Source: Shinella sumterensis
GTDB taxonomy: Bacteria; Pseudomonadota; Alphaproteobacteria; Rhizobiales; Rhizobiaceae
DNA length: 64,000 nucleotides
Reading direction: 5' to 3'
Assembly: GCF_004514425.2 (NCBI RefSeq)
Contig: NZ_MYFN02000015.1
Location: 1 to 64,000 of the forward strand
In this document: positions 28,358-37,369 of the stretch, piece after piece
Position numbering within the stretch: position 1 is the stretch's first letter
Layout of the letters: every line of letters starts with the position of its first letter
Position numbers and translations under genes: made by a program
The notes under the pieces: model-generated
The model's database searches: none
What the model saw: only the letters and a program-made list of their open reading frames with translations
Told to the model about the DNA's origin: nothing

Positions 28358-28702
28358 AATATCGCACCGTTCCGCGCTTTTACGATCTCGCGCCGGGCGT
28401 CGTTGCTTTGACCGGTCTTTCGGGCCGCGGTGCCGACCGGCTTCATGCTCGGTTCAATTCTCTCGGAATGGGCGCTCGGCAAACCGGAAAACGAACTTGC
28501 CCTCAAGCTGGAGCCACTGAAAGCCGCGCCCTTCTATATGGGTTTCGCAGCGACAATGATGCTGCGCTATTATCGGCTGCGCGACAACATCTCCACAAAA
28601 CTGGCTGGAGCGGAACTGCCACCCCATGCCCGAACCAGCGCGGCCCTCCTGGTTTTTTACGAGCTTCCCTTTGTCCGGGTGACCGGCTTACATCCAAGTT
28701 GA
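28358..28702 (+). pseudogene. C-terminal fragment of a second FAD-dependent oxidoreductase
   Basis: Directly continuing from the broken binding protein, the sequence reads RFYDLAPGVVALTGLSGRG, then after a frameshift near 28431 VPTGFMLGSILSEWALGKPE and LKLEPLKAAPFYMGF, the C-terminal FAD-binding end of DAO-family oxidoreductases. The first 300 or more residues are missing. A deletion must have joined the two genes. It resembles, but is not identical to, the end of the intact gene at 25958-27289. Confidence 0.85.
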
Positions 28703-28768
28703 ATGCCTCGGAGCACAGGGGTGGCTGAGACCGGCCTTGCCCGGAACAGTATCAATAGCTGACCGCGG

Positions 28769-29182
28769 TCAGTCGATAATGACGTTCTTGCCTTCTTGCA
28801 TTAACCGCGCGATTCCGTTTTTCATCTCCCGGATCTGTTCCGCCGAATGGCCCTGCCAGTTCACGACCTCTCCGATAATCCGCAACGGGTCCCGTGATCG
28901 ATATGAGAGCGTCGGATTGCCCGCAAATCTCTTGTCTGTCACATTCGGATCGTCGAACCACGCGCCCGTGGGCTCGACCACATAGATACGTTCGGGCCCT
29001 TCACCCGCGGCCAATTCGGCGCCCCATATCGCTGCATCCATGGTGCCTGCGAAATATACCCACGACAACGGCGTGCCGGCGAAATTGGACTGGTAACCGA
29101 CGGTGATCATGCCGCCGGGCCGGAGATTTGCACGGGTTCCGTGAAAGAATGATTGTGAAAACGCAGTTGCAGCTGCCGACAT
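28769..29182 (-). CDS. arr: NAD+-rifampin ADP-ribosyltransferase
   Basis: A 137-residue Arr enzyme, the usual family length, that inactivates rifamycins by ADP-ribosylation of the ansa-chain hydroxyl. Family landmarks are FFHGTRANLRPGG, the SWVYFAGTMDAAIWGAELA region and RIYVVEPTGAWFDDPNVTDK. ATG 29182 follows GGAG; the frame is open further upstream but lacks homology. It stands alone with no resistance island visible around it; chromosomal arr genes are common in environmental bacteria. Confidence 0.93.
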   Translation of the reverse strand: MSAAATAFSQSFFHGTRANLRPGGMITVGYQSNFAGTPLSWVYFAGTMDAAIWGAELAAGEGPERIYVVEPTGAWFDDPNVTDKRFAGNPTLSYRSRDPLRIIGEVVNWQGHSAEQIREMKNGIARLMQEGKNVIID

Positions 29183-29676
29183 TGCTTTGCTCCCTTCGCG
29201 CTCGGCTCTAACATAATGGACCGACCCAACCCATGTGAGAGGAAATCTCACTCAAGCCGTTGTCTGGAGCTGGTACTAAGCCGACCAGAGGGGATCGTGC
29301 ACCGTATCGGGATGATAGTGGCCCGTTTATTGAGAACGGCCTGTGTGGATCTCATCATGACCAGGCTGCAGCAGCAGTCCACTCGCGAGAGGCCGGATAC
29401 ATTTATGCAACTGGAATCGCCGTTGCAATGTCGCGTACCCTTTGCACGGACAAAGCGAATGATGTTGATTTCAAAGTGGGGCTGCTGACAACCATTGGAC
29501 GAGCGCCAAAGAACGCGATCCTGATCGGTGGTGACGCCAGCGAAACTCGATGCAGTGTATGGAAGGTAAGGTATGACGGCGAGGAGAACTGCCGTTATGA
29601 TAAAATCATCTTCCAGCGACGTTCGGATCCGGCCGGCGACGAGGCGGGATGCTTTGGAGAGCGCGAGGAGTGCTGC
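29183..29676. other. 494-base stretch without a recognisable gene
   Basis: Between arr and xdhC-like genes. A long plus-strand frame crosses it into the downstream gene but its translation resembles no family. A 27-codon frame (29597-29680) reads MIKSSSSDVRIRPATRRDA, like the first strand of a GNAT acetyltransferase, and ends overlapping the next start; it may be a remnant. Nothing else is supported. Confidence 0.4.
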
Positions 29677-30006
29677 ATGAACGAGATGATGATGGACCTT
29701 GATCCACTGGTGACCGCGGAAACGTGGAGGAAGAGTGGCCGCGAGGTCGCGATCGCCACCGTCATCGAGACATGGGGTTCGGCGCCGCGGCCAGCAGGGA
29801 GCCATCTGGTGATCGATAGCGACGCCAATTTTGAAGGCTCTGTTTCGGGAGGTTGCGTCGAAGGCGCTGTTATCTCCGAAGCACTCGATGTCATAAGCAC
29901 TGGTGAGGCGAAGATGCTGGAATTCGGCGTTGCCGATGAGACGGCCTGGCGCGTCGGCCTGTCCTGCGGCGGACGCATTCGCGTCTATGTAGAAAGGCTT
30001 GGCTGA
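29677..30006 (+). CDS. XdhC/CoxI-family protein, N-terminal domain
   Basis: A 109-residue protein equal to the N-terminal half of XdhC chaperones (IATVIETWGSAPRPAGSHLV, SVSGGCVEGAVI, LSCGGRI). XdhC proteins bind molybdenum cofactor, promote its sulfuration and insert it into xanthine-dehydrogenase-type enzymes. ATG 29677 lies seven bases after GAGGAG. The second half is encoded immediately downstream in an overlapping gene, so the two domains are split here. Confidence 0.88.
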   Translation: MNEMMMDLDPLVTAETWRKSGREVAIATVIETWGSAPRPAGSHLVIDSDANFEGSVSGGCVEGAVISEALDVISTGEAKMLEFGVADETAWRVGLSCGGRIRVYVERLG

Positions 30007-30713
30007 TGGAGCTTGCGACGCTGGAGCGGCTGAACGCCTACAGGCGGGCGCGGGTTGCGGCTGCATTGATTACCGATATGGGCAGCGGCGATGCGAGCGT
30101 CATTGCAGAAGGTGATGAGCTTGATGGTGTTCTCGGCGAGGCGGTGGCTTCTGCGTTCCGCTCCGGGCGTTCAAGCGTTGTCGAGCTTGACGGTGCTCGC
30201 TATTTCCTGAACGTTTATCTGCCGCCACCCGATGTCGTTGTTATCGGAGCCGTTCATATCAGTCAGGTCTTAGCCAAGATGGCAGCACTCGCTGGCTTTG
30301 GTGTCCGTATCATTGATCCGCGGACGGCATTTGCAACGCCTGAGCGTTTTGCCGGGATCAACCTGGTGACTGACTGGCCCGCGGATGCATTGAAGGACAA
30401 GCCGCTTGACACTTACACTGCGCTCGTTGCCGTGACGCATGATCCGAAAATAGATGATTTCCCGATTGCGGAGGCCCTGCGTCGCGGTTGCTTCTATGTC
30501 GGGGCTCTCGGAAGCAGAAGAACGCATGCATCGCGTCTGGATCGCCTGAGGGCCGAGGGCTTTGCCGACAAGGCGCTCGCCCGCATCAACGGGCCGGTCG
30601 GGTTGCCTATCGGGGCTGCCAGTCCGGCCGAGATTGCGGTCGCCATCCTCGCACAGATCATCGAGGCGTTGCGAACGCGTGATATCATATTGCGGAAGAG
30701 CGACGTTCAATGA
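30006..30713 (+). CDS. XdhC-family protein, C-terminal Rossmann domain
   Basis: A 235-residue protein with the XdhC C-terminal Rossmann domain: VVVIGAVHISQVLAKMAAL, the RIIDPRTAFATPERF segment and the closing GLPIGAASPAEIAVAILAQI. The usual GxGH is GAVH here, with the His retained. Its ATG shares one base with the preceding TGA. With the N-terminal partner it should act as cofactor chaperone for the molybdenum hydroxylases encoded at 32582-36381, like PaoD for PaoABC. Confidence 0.9.
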   Translation: MELATLERLNAYRRARVAAALITDMGSGDASVIAEGDELDGVLGEAVASAFRSGRSSVVELDGARYFLNVYLPPPDVVVIGAVHISQVLAKMAALAGFGVRIIDPRTAFATPERFAGINLVTDWPADALKDKPLDTYTALVAVTHDPKIDDFPIAEALRRGCFYVGALGSRRTHASRLDRLRAEGFADKALARINGPVGLPIGAASPAEIAVAILAQIIEALRTRDIILRKSDVQ

Positions 30714-32344
30714 CATTCGGCGAGTTTCCGGTCGCCAGTGCGGAGGGGCTAATACTGGCGCACGCGGTCCGATTGCCGGAGCGGACGTTGGGCAAAGGGC
30801 ACCGTCTTTCTCCAGCCGATGTCGAGGCACTCAAGCAGGCCGGTATCGCCAGCGTCACCGCAGCGCGGATGGAGGACGGCGACCTCGACGAAAACGAGGC
30901 GGCCCGCCGGCTTGCTGCGGCTATCGCGCCGGACCACCTGCGTTTCTCCGAAGCTGCGACCGGGCGCGTGAACGTTTATGCCGCAACTGACGGGCTCTTC
31001 GTCGCAGATCGTGATGTCGTCAATCGCGTCAACCGGATCGATCCGGCGATTACACTGGCCTGTCTCGCCGATCATGTGCGTGTCCGGGCTGGGGACATGG
31101 TGGCAACGTTCAAGATCATTCCGCTTGCTCTGCCGGGCAACAAGGTGGAGACCGCTTGTGACGCCTTGAGAATGGCCGCGGCTTTCGGGGTCAAACCGTT
31201 CAGAGAACACGCGGTGTCGCTTGTCGCCACGCAACTGCCGTCGCTGAAGCCTGCGGTTATGGACAAGATGGCGCGTATCTTGGAGCGCCGGCTTGCGGCA
31301 TACGGCAACCGGCTGGAACGCGAGCAGCGGGTGGCTCACAGACATGATGCCGTTGCCACCGCCATCGGCCAGGCGATGGCCACCTCTGAACGCTCTCCGA
31401 AGCTTGTCATTGTCTTTGGGGCTTCGGCGGTAATCGATGAGGACGATGTCATACCCGCAGCTATCCGCCAGGCAGGTGGCGAGGTTCTGAGCGTCGGCAT
31501 GCCAGTCGATCCCGGTAACCTGATTGTTCTTGGGCGGATCGGCGAGACCTATGTCGTGGGGGCGCCTGGATGCGCCCGGAGCCCTAAAGAGAACGGCTTC
31601 GATTGGGTTCTGGACCGCATTCTCGCGGGTGAGAAGCCGGATGCCCGGGATCTGGCGGGCATGGGTGTCGGAGGGCTGCTGATGGAGATCGAGACCAGGC
31701 CGCGGCCGCGGGAAAACTTCGAGGACAATCACCGGGCGGCGACTGTCGCAGCGGTCATTCTGGCCGCCGGTAAGGCGAGCCGAATGGGCGAGGGCGGTGC
31801 TCACAAGCTGTTGGCCGAGTTCGATGGCGAGCCGCTGGTGCGCCGTACGGCGAAGACTGCCCTTGCTGCCGACGCGTCATCCGTCATCGTCGTGACAGGC
31901 CACCGGCGAAGCGAGATTATGGCGGCGTTGTCCGGACTGGATGTGACGGCTGTGGAGAACCCTGACTATGCATCCGGTATGGCAAGCTCGCTGATGTCAG
32001 GGTTTTCAGCTCGAGTAGCGCGCGATGCGGATGGTGTTCTCGTCATGCTCGCCGATATGCCCGGCGTGAAGGCAGACGATCTCAATCTCCTGATCGCAGC
32101 CTTCCGCTCTGCTTCCGGGCGCGCGATCGTCCGCGCAGTCTCGCGCGGAAAGCGTGGCAACCCGGTCATTCTTCCCAAATCGCTTGGCGACGCTGTAATG
32201 CGGCTTGAGGGCGATGTCGGAGCGCGACATATCATCGAAACTTCGGGGCTACCGATTATCGACACGGATATCGGCGATGCGGCGCATCTGGACGTGGATA
32301 CCCCCGAGGCCGTTCGGGCGGCTGGTGGGGTTTTGACAACATGA
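30710..32344 (+). CDS. Molybdopterin-binding / MobA-like nucleotidyltransferase fusion protein
   Basis: A 544-residue two-domain protein. Residues 1 to about 335 resemble MoeA/MogA-type molybdopterin-binding proteins (SPKLVIVFGASAVIDEDDVI). From about 343 an NTP-transferase domain starts with VILAAGKASRMG and has the VMLADMPGVKADDLNLL acidic motif, as in MocA/MobA-like enzymes. It would insert molybdenum and attach CMP to make the dinucleotide cofactor used by xanthine-dehydrogenase-type enzymes. It overlaps the XdhC gene by ATGA, forming a three-gene maturation operon. Confidence 0.88.
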   Translation: MTFGEFPVASAEGLILAHAVRLPERTLGKGHRLSPADVEALKQAGIASVTAARMEDGDLDENEAARRLAAAIAPDHLRFSEAATGRVNVYAATDGLFVADRDVVNRVNRIDPAITLACLADHVRVRAGDMVATFKIIPLALPGNKVETACDALRMAAAFGVKPFREHAVSLVATQLPSLKPAVMDKMARILERRLAAYGNRLEREQRVAHRHDAVATAIGQAMATSERSPKLVIVFGASAVIDEDDVIPAAIRQAGGEVLSVGMPVDPGNLIVLGRIGETYVVGAPGCARSPKENGFDWVLDRILAGEKPDARDLAGMGVGGLLMEIETRPRPRENFEDNHRAATVAAVILAAGKASRMGEGGAHKLLAEFDGEPLVRRTAKTALAADASSVIVVTGHRRSEIMAALSGLDVTAVENPDYASGMASSLMSGFSARVARDADGVLVMLADMPGVKADDLNLLIAAFRSASGRAIVRAVSRGKRGNPVILPKSLGDAVMRLEGDVGARHIIETSGLPIIDTDIGDAAHLDVDTPEAVRAAGGVLTT

Positions 32345-32523
32345 AGTCTTCCGTCTGATCGCCGACCCGTCCTACGTCGCTGCCGATCCAGTGCGGATGT
32401 CGGCCTTGGGAGAGGCGGTGCTGCAGCCGGTCCGCATCAGGAGGCTCCAACGCAATAAGCACTCCGGAATTTCAAAGGCTGGAGGATAGGATGCCTCTTT
32501 TTCTGTCGCGGGACTGTGCACGG

Positions 32524-32546
32524 GAAAGGGCATGCTTAGCCCTTTC
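32524..32546. terminator. Stem-loop, probable bidirectional terminator
   Basis: Arms GAAAGGGC and GCCCTTTC pair perfectly around a 7-base loop; TCTCCATCTTTC follows on the plus strand. It would end transcription from the maturation operon and possibly from the opposite side. Confidence 0.6.
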
Positions 32547-32555
32547 TCCATCTTT

Positions 32556-32577
32556 CATGCCTTGCCGTTGAGGCATG
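32556..32577 (-). terminator. Stem-loop just after the PaoC-like stop
   Basis: Arms CATGCCT and AGGCATG around an 8-base loop, four bases beyond the minus-strand stop codon; on that strand AAAGATGG follows, so it is not a canonical U-tract terminator. Confidence 0.4.
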
Positions 32578-32581
32578 GCTG

Positions 32582-34762
32582 TCAGAGCAAATCTTCGATG
32601 CGTATTGGCAGATGCCGGATCCGTCTGCCCGTTGCGTTGTAGACAGCATTGACGACGGCTGCGGCCGCTCCGACCATTGCGACTTCGCCGAGACCTTTGA
32701 CGCCGGACATGTTGAGCTTGAAGTCCGGTTCACCGATGAAATCGACATCGATGGTGCCGATGTCGGCGTTGACCGGCACGACATATTCGGCAAGATCGTT
32801 GTTAAGCACGCCGCCGAAGCGAGGGTCTGTTTCACCCGCCTCACGAAGCGCCGCACCAATTCCCCAGACGACACCGCCCCTGACCTGGCTTTCCGCCGTT
32901 CGCCGGTTCATGACCCGGCCGCAGTCGGCAACGCTGACGACGCGTTTAACGCGCACACGCCCGGTTGACGTCTCCACGTGAACTTCGGCGAAATGGGCGA
33001 TCCAGCTGAAGGCCATGAACTCGGGATATTCCGGGCCGGTCGTGGATGGGATGCCTCTGCGCAATTGCTCGATCACTTGCCCGTCCTTGCCGAGAGGGAT
33101 CGTGTTGACAGTGACTTCCAGGGAGAGGCGACGGGTTCGGGCAAGCTGGACATGAACCGGTTCTTCCGACAATGGAGCACCGGTGAGAGCGCTAAGCTCT
33201 TCCCGCATTTTCATCGCGGCGCTTCGTGCTGCCGGCGCAACGCTGCCCGTTCCCCATGAGCCGGCGGTTATATGCTGTGGCGCATGTCCGGTGTCGCCGA
33301 TGCGAATTTCGAGCTTGGTTGGGTCCACATCAAGAATCTCGATAAGCTCGGCAGCGATGACGCTGCGGATGCCTTGCCCCATCTCGTGACCGGAGGTCGC
33401 GATTTCACATCGTCCGCTTGCGAAAAGACGAAGCGTTGTTACGGCGGCGGTCATCGATCCCTTGTAACTCCCGCATGCGACGCCGAGGCCTATGAGGCCG
33501 CCATTGTCCGCGACCAACGCGCCCGGCTCGCGCCGCCGTCGGTTCCAGTCGAACATTTCGGCTCCGCGCATCAAACAGCCCGCGAGATGACGGGATGAGA
33601 AAGGTTTGCCTGTGATCGGATCATTTTGGGTGTCGTTAGCGAGGCGGAACTCAACCGGGTCCATTCCGACAGCCTCTGCGAGTTCATCCATTGCGCATTC
33701 CGTAGCGTAGCTCGAGGGATGCTCATGGGGCGCGCGCTGATGTCCGGGGGTCTGCGTATCGACTCTGACGATCCGGTCACTTCCCTGCCAGGTACGGTAG
33801 CCGTACATCCGTGGGGGATTGGCCCCGTGGTCACAAGCAAATCCATCGTACCGGCTATTCTGCTGGACCGTTTCATAAAGCCCGGCCAGCAGACGCCCCT
33901 GTTCATCCGCCCCCAGCCGAATGCGGTGGCGGCTTCGTGGGCGATAGGACGCGGTATGAAACAACTGACCGCGTGGCATCACGAGTTTTACCGGCCGGCG
34001 CAGCAGGGCGGCGGCACTTGCTACGAGCACACTCTGCTCTTGAATACCGTTCTTCTGCCCAAAGCCTCCGCCGGTATAGGGGCTCACGCCGCGCAGTCGC
34101 GTCGGGTCCATTCCCATCATGCCTGCAAGGCCGCCGGCGAAGGCAGACGCCGCCTGCGTTCCCTCATAAATCCTAAGCTCGCCATCCTCGAATGCGGCGG
34201 TCGTCGAGATCAACTCGATCGGATTATGATGCTGCTGTGGATGCAGATACTCCACATCGATGCGATGATTGGCTGCAGCGAACGCTGCTTGCGCATCACC
34301 GGAGGATAGCTGGCGGTCGGGCTCGGCCTCGGGGCTGGCAAGCTCGTCTTCCATGCGAGCGCTGAACGGCCCCGAGGCATAGCGGACCTTGATAGCCTCG
34401 GCGCCCTCGATAGCGGCTTCCAACGTCTCGGCAACAACCAGGGCAACCGCTTCGCCTCGGTGGCGCACGACCGGGCTCGTCATCGGCTGATGGCCCTTGC
34501 CGGGTTGACCATAGGCACCGCGAGCAGCAGGTGTCGTCTTGATCTGAGAGAAATCCTCATATGTGAAAACGCGCACGACCCCCGGCACCTTCTGTGCGGC
34601 GGTCGCGTCGATCGCTTCGATACGTCCCTTTGCGATTGTTGCCGGAACCGTCATCGCATGAAGCAGGCCGGTGATCGGCTGGTCTGCCGCATATAGCGCG
34701 CGACCAAGCACTTTTTCATAGGCATCGATCCGAGGGCGGTCAGCAGTCGGTTCCTGTGTCAT
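32582..34762 (-). CDS. Molybdenum-binding subunit of aldehyde-oxidoreductase-type enzyme (PaoC/YagR-like)
   Basis: A 726-residue large subunit of the xanthine oxidase family, binding the molybdopterin dinucleotide and the substrate. Landmarks are the N-terminal RIDAYEKVLGRALYAAD, SPYTGGGFGQKNG, QAPHEHPSSYATECAMDELA-type channel region, GHEMGQGIRSV, and GVKGLGEVAMVGAAAA with the catalytic Glu near the C-terminus. It is the last of three overlapping genes with the FAD and Fe-S subunits, as in PaoABC. Substrate is probably an aromatic or aliphatic aldehyde or N-heterocycle. Confidence 0.92.
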   Translation of the reverse strand: MTQEPTADRPRIDAYEKVLGRALYAADQPITGLLHAMTVPATIAKGRIEAIDATAAQKVPGVVRVFTYEDFSQIKTTPAARGAYGQPGKGHQPMTSPVVRHRGEAVALVVAETLEAAIEGAEAIKVRYASGPFSARMEDELASPEAEPDRQLSSGDAQAAFAAANHRIDVEYLHPQQHHNPIELISTTAAFEDGELRIYEGTQAASAFAGGLAGMMGMDPTRLRGVSPYTGGGFGQKNGIQEQSVLVASAAALLRRPVKLVMPRGQLFHTASYRPRSRHRIRLGADEQGRLLAGLYETVQQNSRYDGFACDHGANPPRMYGYRTWQGSDRIVRVDTQTPGHQRAPHEHPSSYATECAMDELAEAVGMDPVEFRLANDTQNDPITGKPFSSRHLAGCLMRGAEMFDWNRRRREPGALVADNGGLIGLGVACGSYKGSMTAAVTTLRLFASGRCEIATSGHEMGQGIRSVIAAELIEILDVDPTKLEIRIGDTGHAPQHITAGSWGTGSVAPAARSAAMKMREELSALTGAPLSEEPVHVQLARTRRLSLEVTVNTIPLGKDGQVIEQLRRGIPSTTGPEYPEFMAFSWIAHFAEVHVETSTGRVRVKRVVSVADCGRVMNRRTAESQVRGGVVWGIGAALREAGETDPRFGGVLNNDLAEYVVPVNADIGTIDVDFIGEPDFKLNMSGVKGLGEVAMVGAAAAVVNAVYNATGRRIRHLPIRIEDLL

Positions 34763-35760
34763 TGAATCTTCCCTCCAGCGATCATGATGGCATCTGCAAG
34801 GGTACGAGCGCCAAGTTCAATCTTGAATGCGTTGTGTTCTCCTGCCCGGGCGTCGGCGAATGCCGCTCTGCCAGCCGCCAATGCAATCTCCCTGTCAATC
34901 GTTTGAGCGTTCAAAAGCGCCTCCGCCTCCCTCGCGCGCCAGGGGCGGGTGGCAACGCCGCCAAGAGCGATATGCGCCTGTCGCACATGATTGCCGTCCA
35001 TCCGAAGCGCCACGGCCGCCGACGCCAGCGCAAAGGCATAGGACTCCCGGTCGCGCACTTTGAGGTAGGTTGAGTTTCTGCCCGCTGCTGTTTTCGGCAC
35101 GGATATCCCGGTTACGATCTCGCCGGCTTCGATCGCGAATTCGAGATGTGGTGTGTTGCCGGGCAACCGGTAAAAGTCGGAAATCGGGACCGACCGTGTT
35201 CCGGCGGGACCGCTGATCTCTATCGTCGCGTCCATCGCCGTCAACGCTACGGGCCAGTCACCCGGCGAAACGGCGTTACAAGCGTCGCTGGCGCCGAGAA
35301 CGGCTTGCCCGCGATCAACGCCACCGATACCGGCGCATCCGGAGCCGGGCTCCCGCTTGTTGCACGGGTAAGCACCGATCGCACCGTTTCTGAAATAGGG
35401 ACAGCGGGTTCGCTGCAGCAGGTTGCCGCCGACGGTTGCCATGTTGCGGAGTTGCTGGGACGCCGCTTTCGAAAGGCTCTCGGCGAGAACCGGATAGTCA
35501 CGGCGTATGACATCATCTTCGGCAACGTCCGCCATCAGCGCTCCAGCACCGAAAAACAGAACGTCGCCACGTGTATCGATCCGGTCGGCCCCTTCAAGGG
35601 AGGCGATGTCGATCAGGTGAGCGGGGCGTTCGACGCCAAGCTTCATCAGATCGTACAGCGTCGTTCCGCCGGCAATGTAACGTGCGCCTTCGCCAGCCGC
35701 AGCAAATGCCTCGATTGCTTCGCGAACGTTCCCGGCTCGGACATAGGATAATGACCTCAT
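34759..35760 (-). CDS. FAD-binding subunit of the PaoABC-like enzyme
   Basis: A 333-residue medium subunit. The FAD-binding motif is ARYIAGGTTLYDLMKLGVE near residue 26, and the Cys-rich insertion CPYFRNGAIGAYPCNKREPG SGC region resembles the extra [4Fe-4S] cluster loop of PaoB-type subunits. ATGA overlap with the large-subunit gene; three bases separate it from the Fe-S subunit stop. It passes electrons from the [2Fe-2S] subunit to an acceptor. Confidence 0.9.
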   Translation of the reverse strand: MRSLSYVRAGNVREAIEAFAAAGEGARYIAGGTTLYDLMKLGVERPAHLIDIASLEGADRIDTRGDVLFFGAGALMADVAEDDVIRRDYPVLAESLSKAASQQLRNMATVGGNLLQRTRCPYFRNGAIGAYPCNKREPGSGCAGIGGVDRGQAVLGASDACNAVSPGDWPVALTAMDATIEISGPAGTRSVPISDFYRLPGNTPHLEFAIEAGEIVTGISVPKTAAGRNSTYLKVRDRESYAFALASAAVALRMDGNHVRQAHIALGGVATRPWRAREAEALLNAQTIDREIALAAGRAAFADARAGEHNAFKIELGARTLADAIMIAGGKIQ

Positions 35761-35763
35761 GGC

Positions 35764-36381
35764 TCAGCCCCGCTCAATCTGGGGAGCTGCCTGCTGGATC
35801 GCAGCGACAATGCCGACATAGGCTCCGCATCGACAGATATTGCCGCTCATATATTCCCTGATGTCTTCGGGCGTAGACGCATGGCCTTCCTTCACGCAAG
35901 CAATTGCCGCCATGATCTGACCGGGCGTACAGTAGCCGCACTGCAACGCATCGTGGTCGATGAACGCCTGCTGCATGGGATGTAGAGCGTCCGCGCTGCC
36001 GATTCCTTCGATGGTCGTGACGGTGCGGCCATCGACTTTGGCGGCGAGTGTCAGGCAGGAAGCGACCCGACGCCCGTCGATGTGGACAGTGCAGGCACCG
36101 CACTGACCGTGGTCGCATCCCTTCTTGGCGCCGGCAAGACCCAGTCGCTCACGCAGCATATCCAGCAAGGATGCCCGGGCATCAATCTCCATGGCACCCG
36201 GCTGGCCGTTGATTTGAAAGCTGACCCTGACCGTCGCGCCGTTCTCCGGCGTGGGTTGTGAGACCGAACCTTGTGCCTGTGCAGCTGCCGGGAGCATTCC
36301 AGACATTGAAACAATCGTTCCAACCTCCAACACCTGTCGTCGGGTAACTTCGAAAATCTTGCTATCGTGTGCGTCTGACAT
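35764..36381 (-). CDS. [2Fe-2S] subunit of the PaoABC-like enzyme with Tat signal
   Basis: A 205-residue iron-sulfur subunit. From ATG 36381 (AGGAGA upstream) the N-terminus carries a twin-arginine segment EVTRRQVLEVGTIVSMSG and AAAQAQ cleavage-like site, so the complex is probably exported folded to the periplasm, as PaoABC is in E. coli. The cluster motifs CDHGQCGACTVHIDG, CGYCTPGQ and CRCGAY are intact. It is first in its operon; the 200 bases upstream face a pseudogene. Confidence 0.92.
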   Translation of the reverse strand: MSDAHDSKIFEVTRRQVLEVGTIVSMSGMLPAAAQAQGSVSQPTPENGATVRVSFQINGQPGAMEIDARASLLDMLRERLGLAGAKKGCDHGQCGACTVHIDGRRVASCLTLAAKVDGRTVTTIEGIGSADALHPMQQAFIDHDALQCGYCTPGQIMAAIACVKEGHASTPEDIREYMSGNICRCGAYVGIVAAIQQAAPQIERG

Positions 36382-36586
36382 CTGGATTTCGTCTCCTGTT
36401 GAAGTGCAACAATCGTGGGGCGTCATCCGTTTCGGCTCGCAGTCCGAAATCTCATTCCGTCCCAAAATAAATCGGGCAAGTCGGAATGATTAGTTGGGAA
36501 ATTCCGCGCGGACTGATTAGCCGTGCTTTGCAATCGAAAAGCCGGCATTCTCGTCTCTGCTCAAAAAATGGCAGGGGTGGATTTGG

Positions 36587-37189
36587 TCTACCAGACGAGG
36601 CGGCAATGTGTTGCGGACCTGGCAGGGGTGGTCTCCTTCGTCATGAGACGGTCCTCCTTCAGGGCGCTGCCGGCGGAGTTGGCCTCGCAGCGGTGCAACT
36701 CGCAGCGCAAGCGGGAGCAACGGTAATTGCCGTCTCAAGCGGGGAAAAGCGGCTGGAAAAAATATCGTCGCTTGGCGCCGATCACGTTATTGATCGGTCC
36801 TCTCAAGACCTTGTTGAAGCCGTGCAAGACATCACGAGAGGCAACGGTGTCGATCTCGTTATCGATCCCGTTGGCGCCACCTTGCCTTCTTCGCTCGCTG
36901 TTCTTTCGCCCGAGAGCCGTCTCGTGTTTGTGGGGAACGCGGGCGGTGGAAACCTTTCGGTGGATCTGTGGCCGGCCATGCAGTCAAATCAGACTTTGCA
37001 CGGGGTCTTCATGGGCCGGCTTTTCGAAAGGCCCCGGATACGCTCGACGGTCGACGCGTTACTGGTCGCGCTGGAGAACCGCGAGATCGAGGTTAGGATC
37101 GAAAGAGTTTCCCCCTTTCTGAAGCCAGGGCCGCCCATGATTTCGCGGAGAGAGCGAAGCCACTTGGCCGGGTCATCATGGAGCCGTAA
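36587..37189 (+). pseudogene. Zinc-binding dehydrogenase / quinone oxidoreductase remnant
   Basis: The C-terminal cofactor domain of a QOR-type medium-chain reductase is readable: ETVLLQGAAGGVGLAAVQLA, GADHVIDRSSQDLVEAV, GNAGGGNLSVDLWPAM. The N-terminal catalytic domain is missing apart from a scrambled GFGLPDEAAM block at about 36587. Near 37111 a run of five C's shifts the frame; in the corrected frame the family ending PLSEARAAHDFAERAKPLGR runs to TAA at 37187-37189. Two copies of TGGCAGGGGTGG, 51 bases apart, flank the damaged start. Confidence 0.85.
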
Positions 37190-37369
37190 TGGCGCCGCGG
37201 CAGGCATTGGGACCGCGCGAGAGTGGTGGAATTCGTAGATGCGCCTGATCAAAATCCGGTCCGGAAAGGAGCTGGATCTTTATAAGGGGCCGAAGGTTCT
37301 CAGCCGGCCGCTCTACGCCCAGCCTTTGGCTGCTGACGGCTCGACAGACCACGCCGCCAGCAGCCGGGA

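Larger units (their letters stand above)
32345..32581. other. Convergent gap with two stem-loops
   Basis: A 237-base gap between the maturation operon (plus) and the PaoC-like gene (minus). Two hairpins (32524-32546 and 32556-32577) sit next to each other near the minus-strand gene's end. No gene is seen. Confidence 0.5.

Noticed and set aside
32978-34309. Plus-strand frames inside the PaoC-like gene
   Set aside because: All are complementary to a well-conserved large subunit; none shows a known motif.
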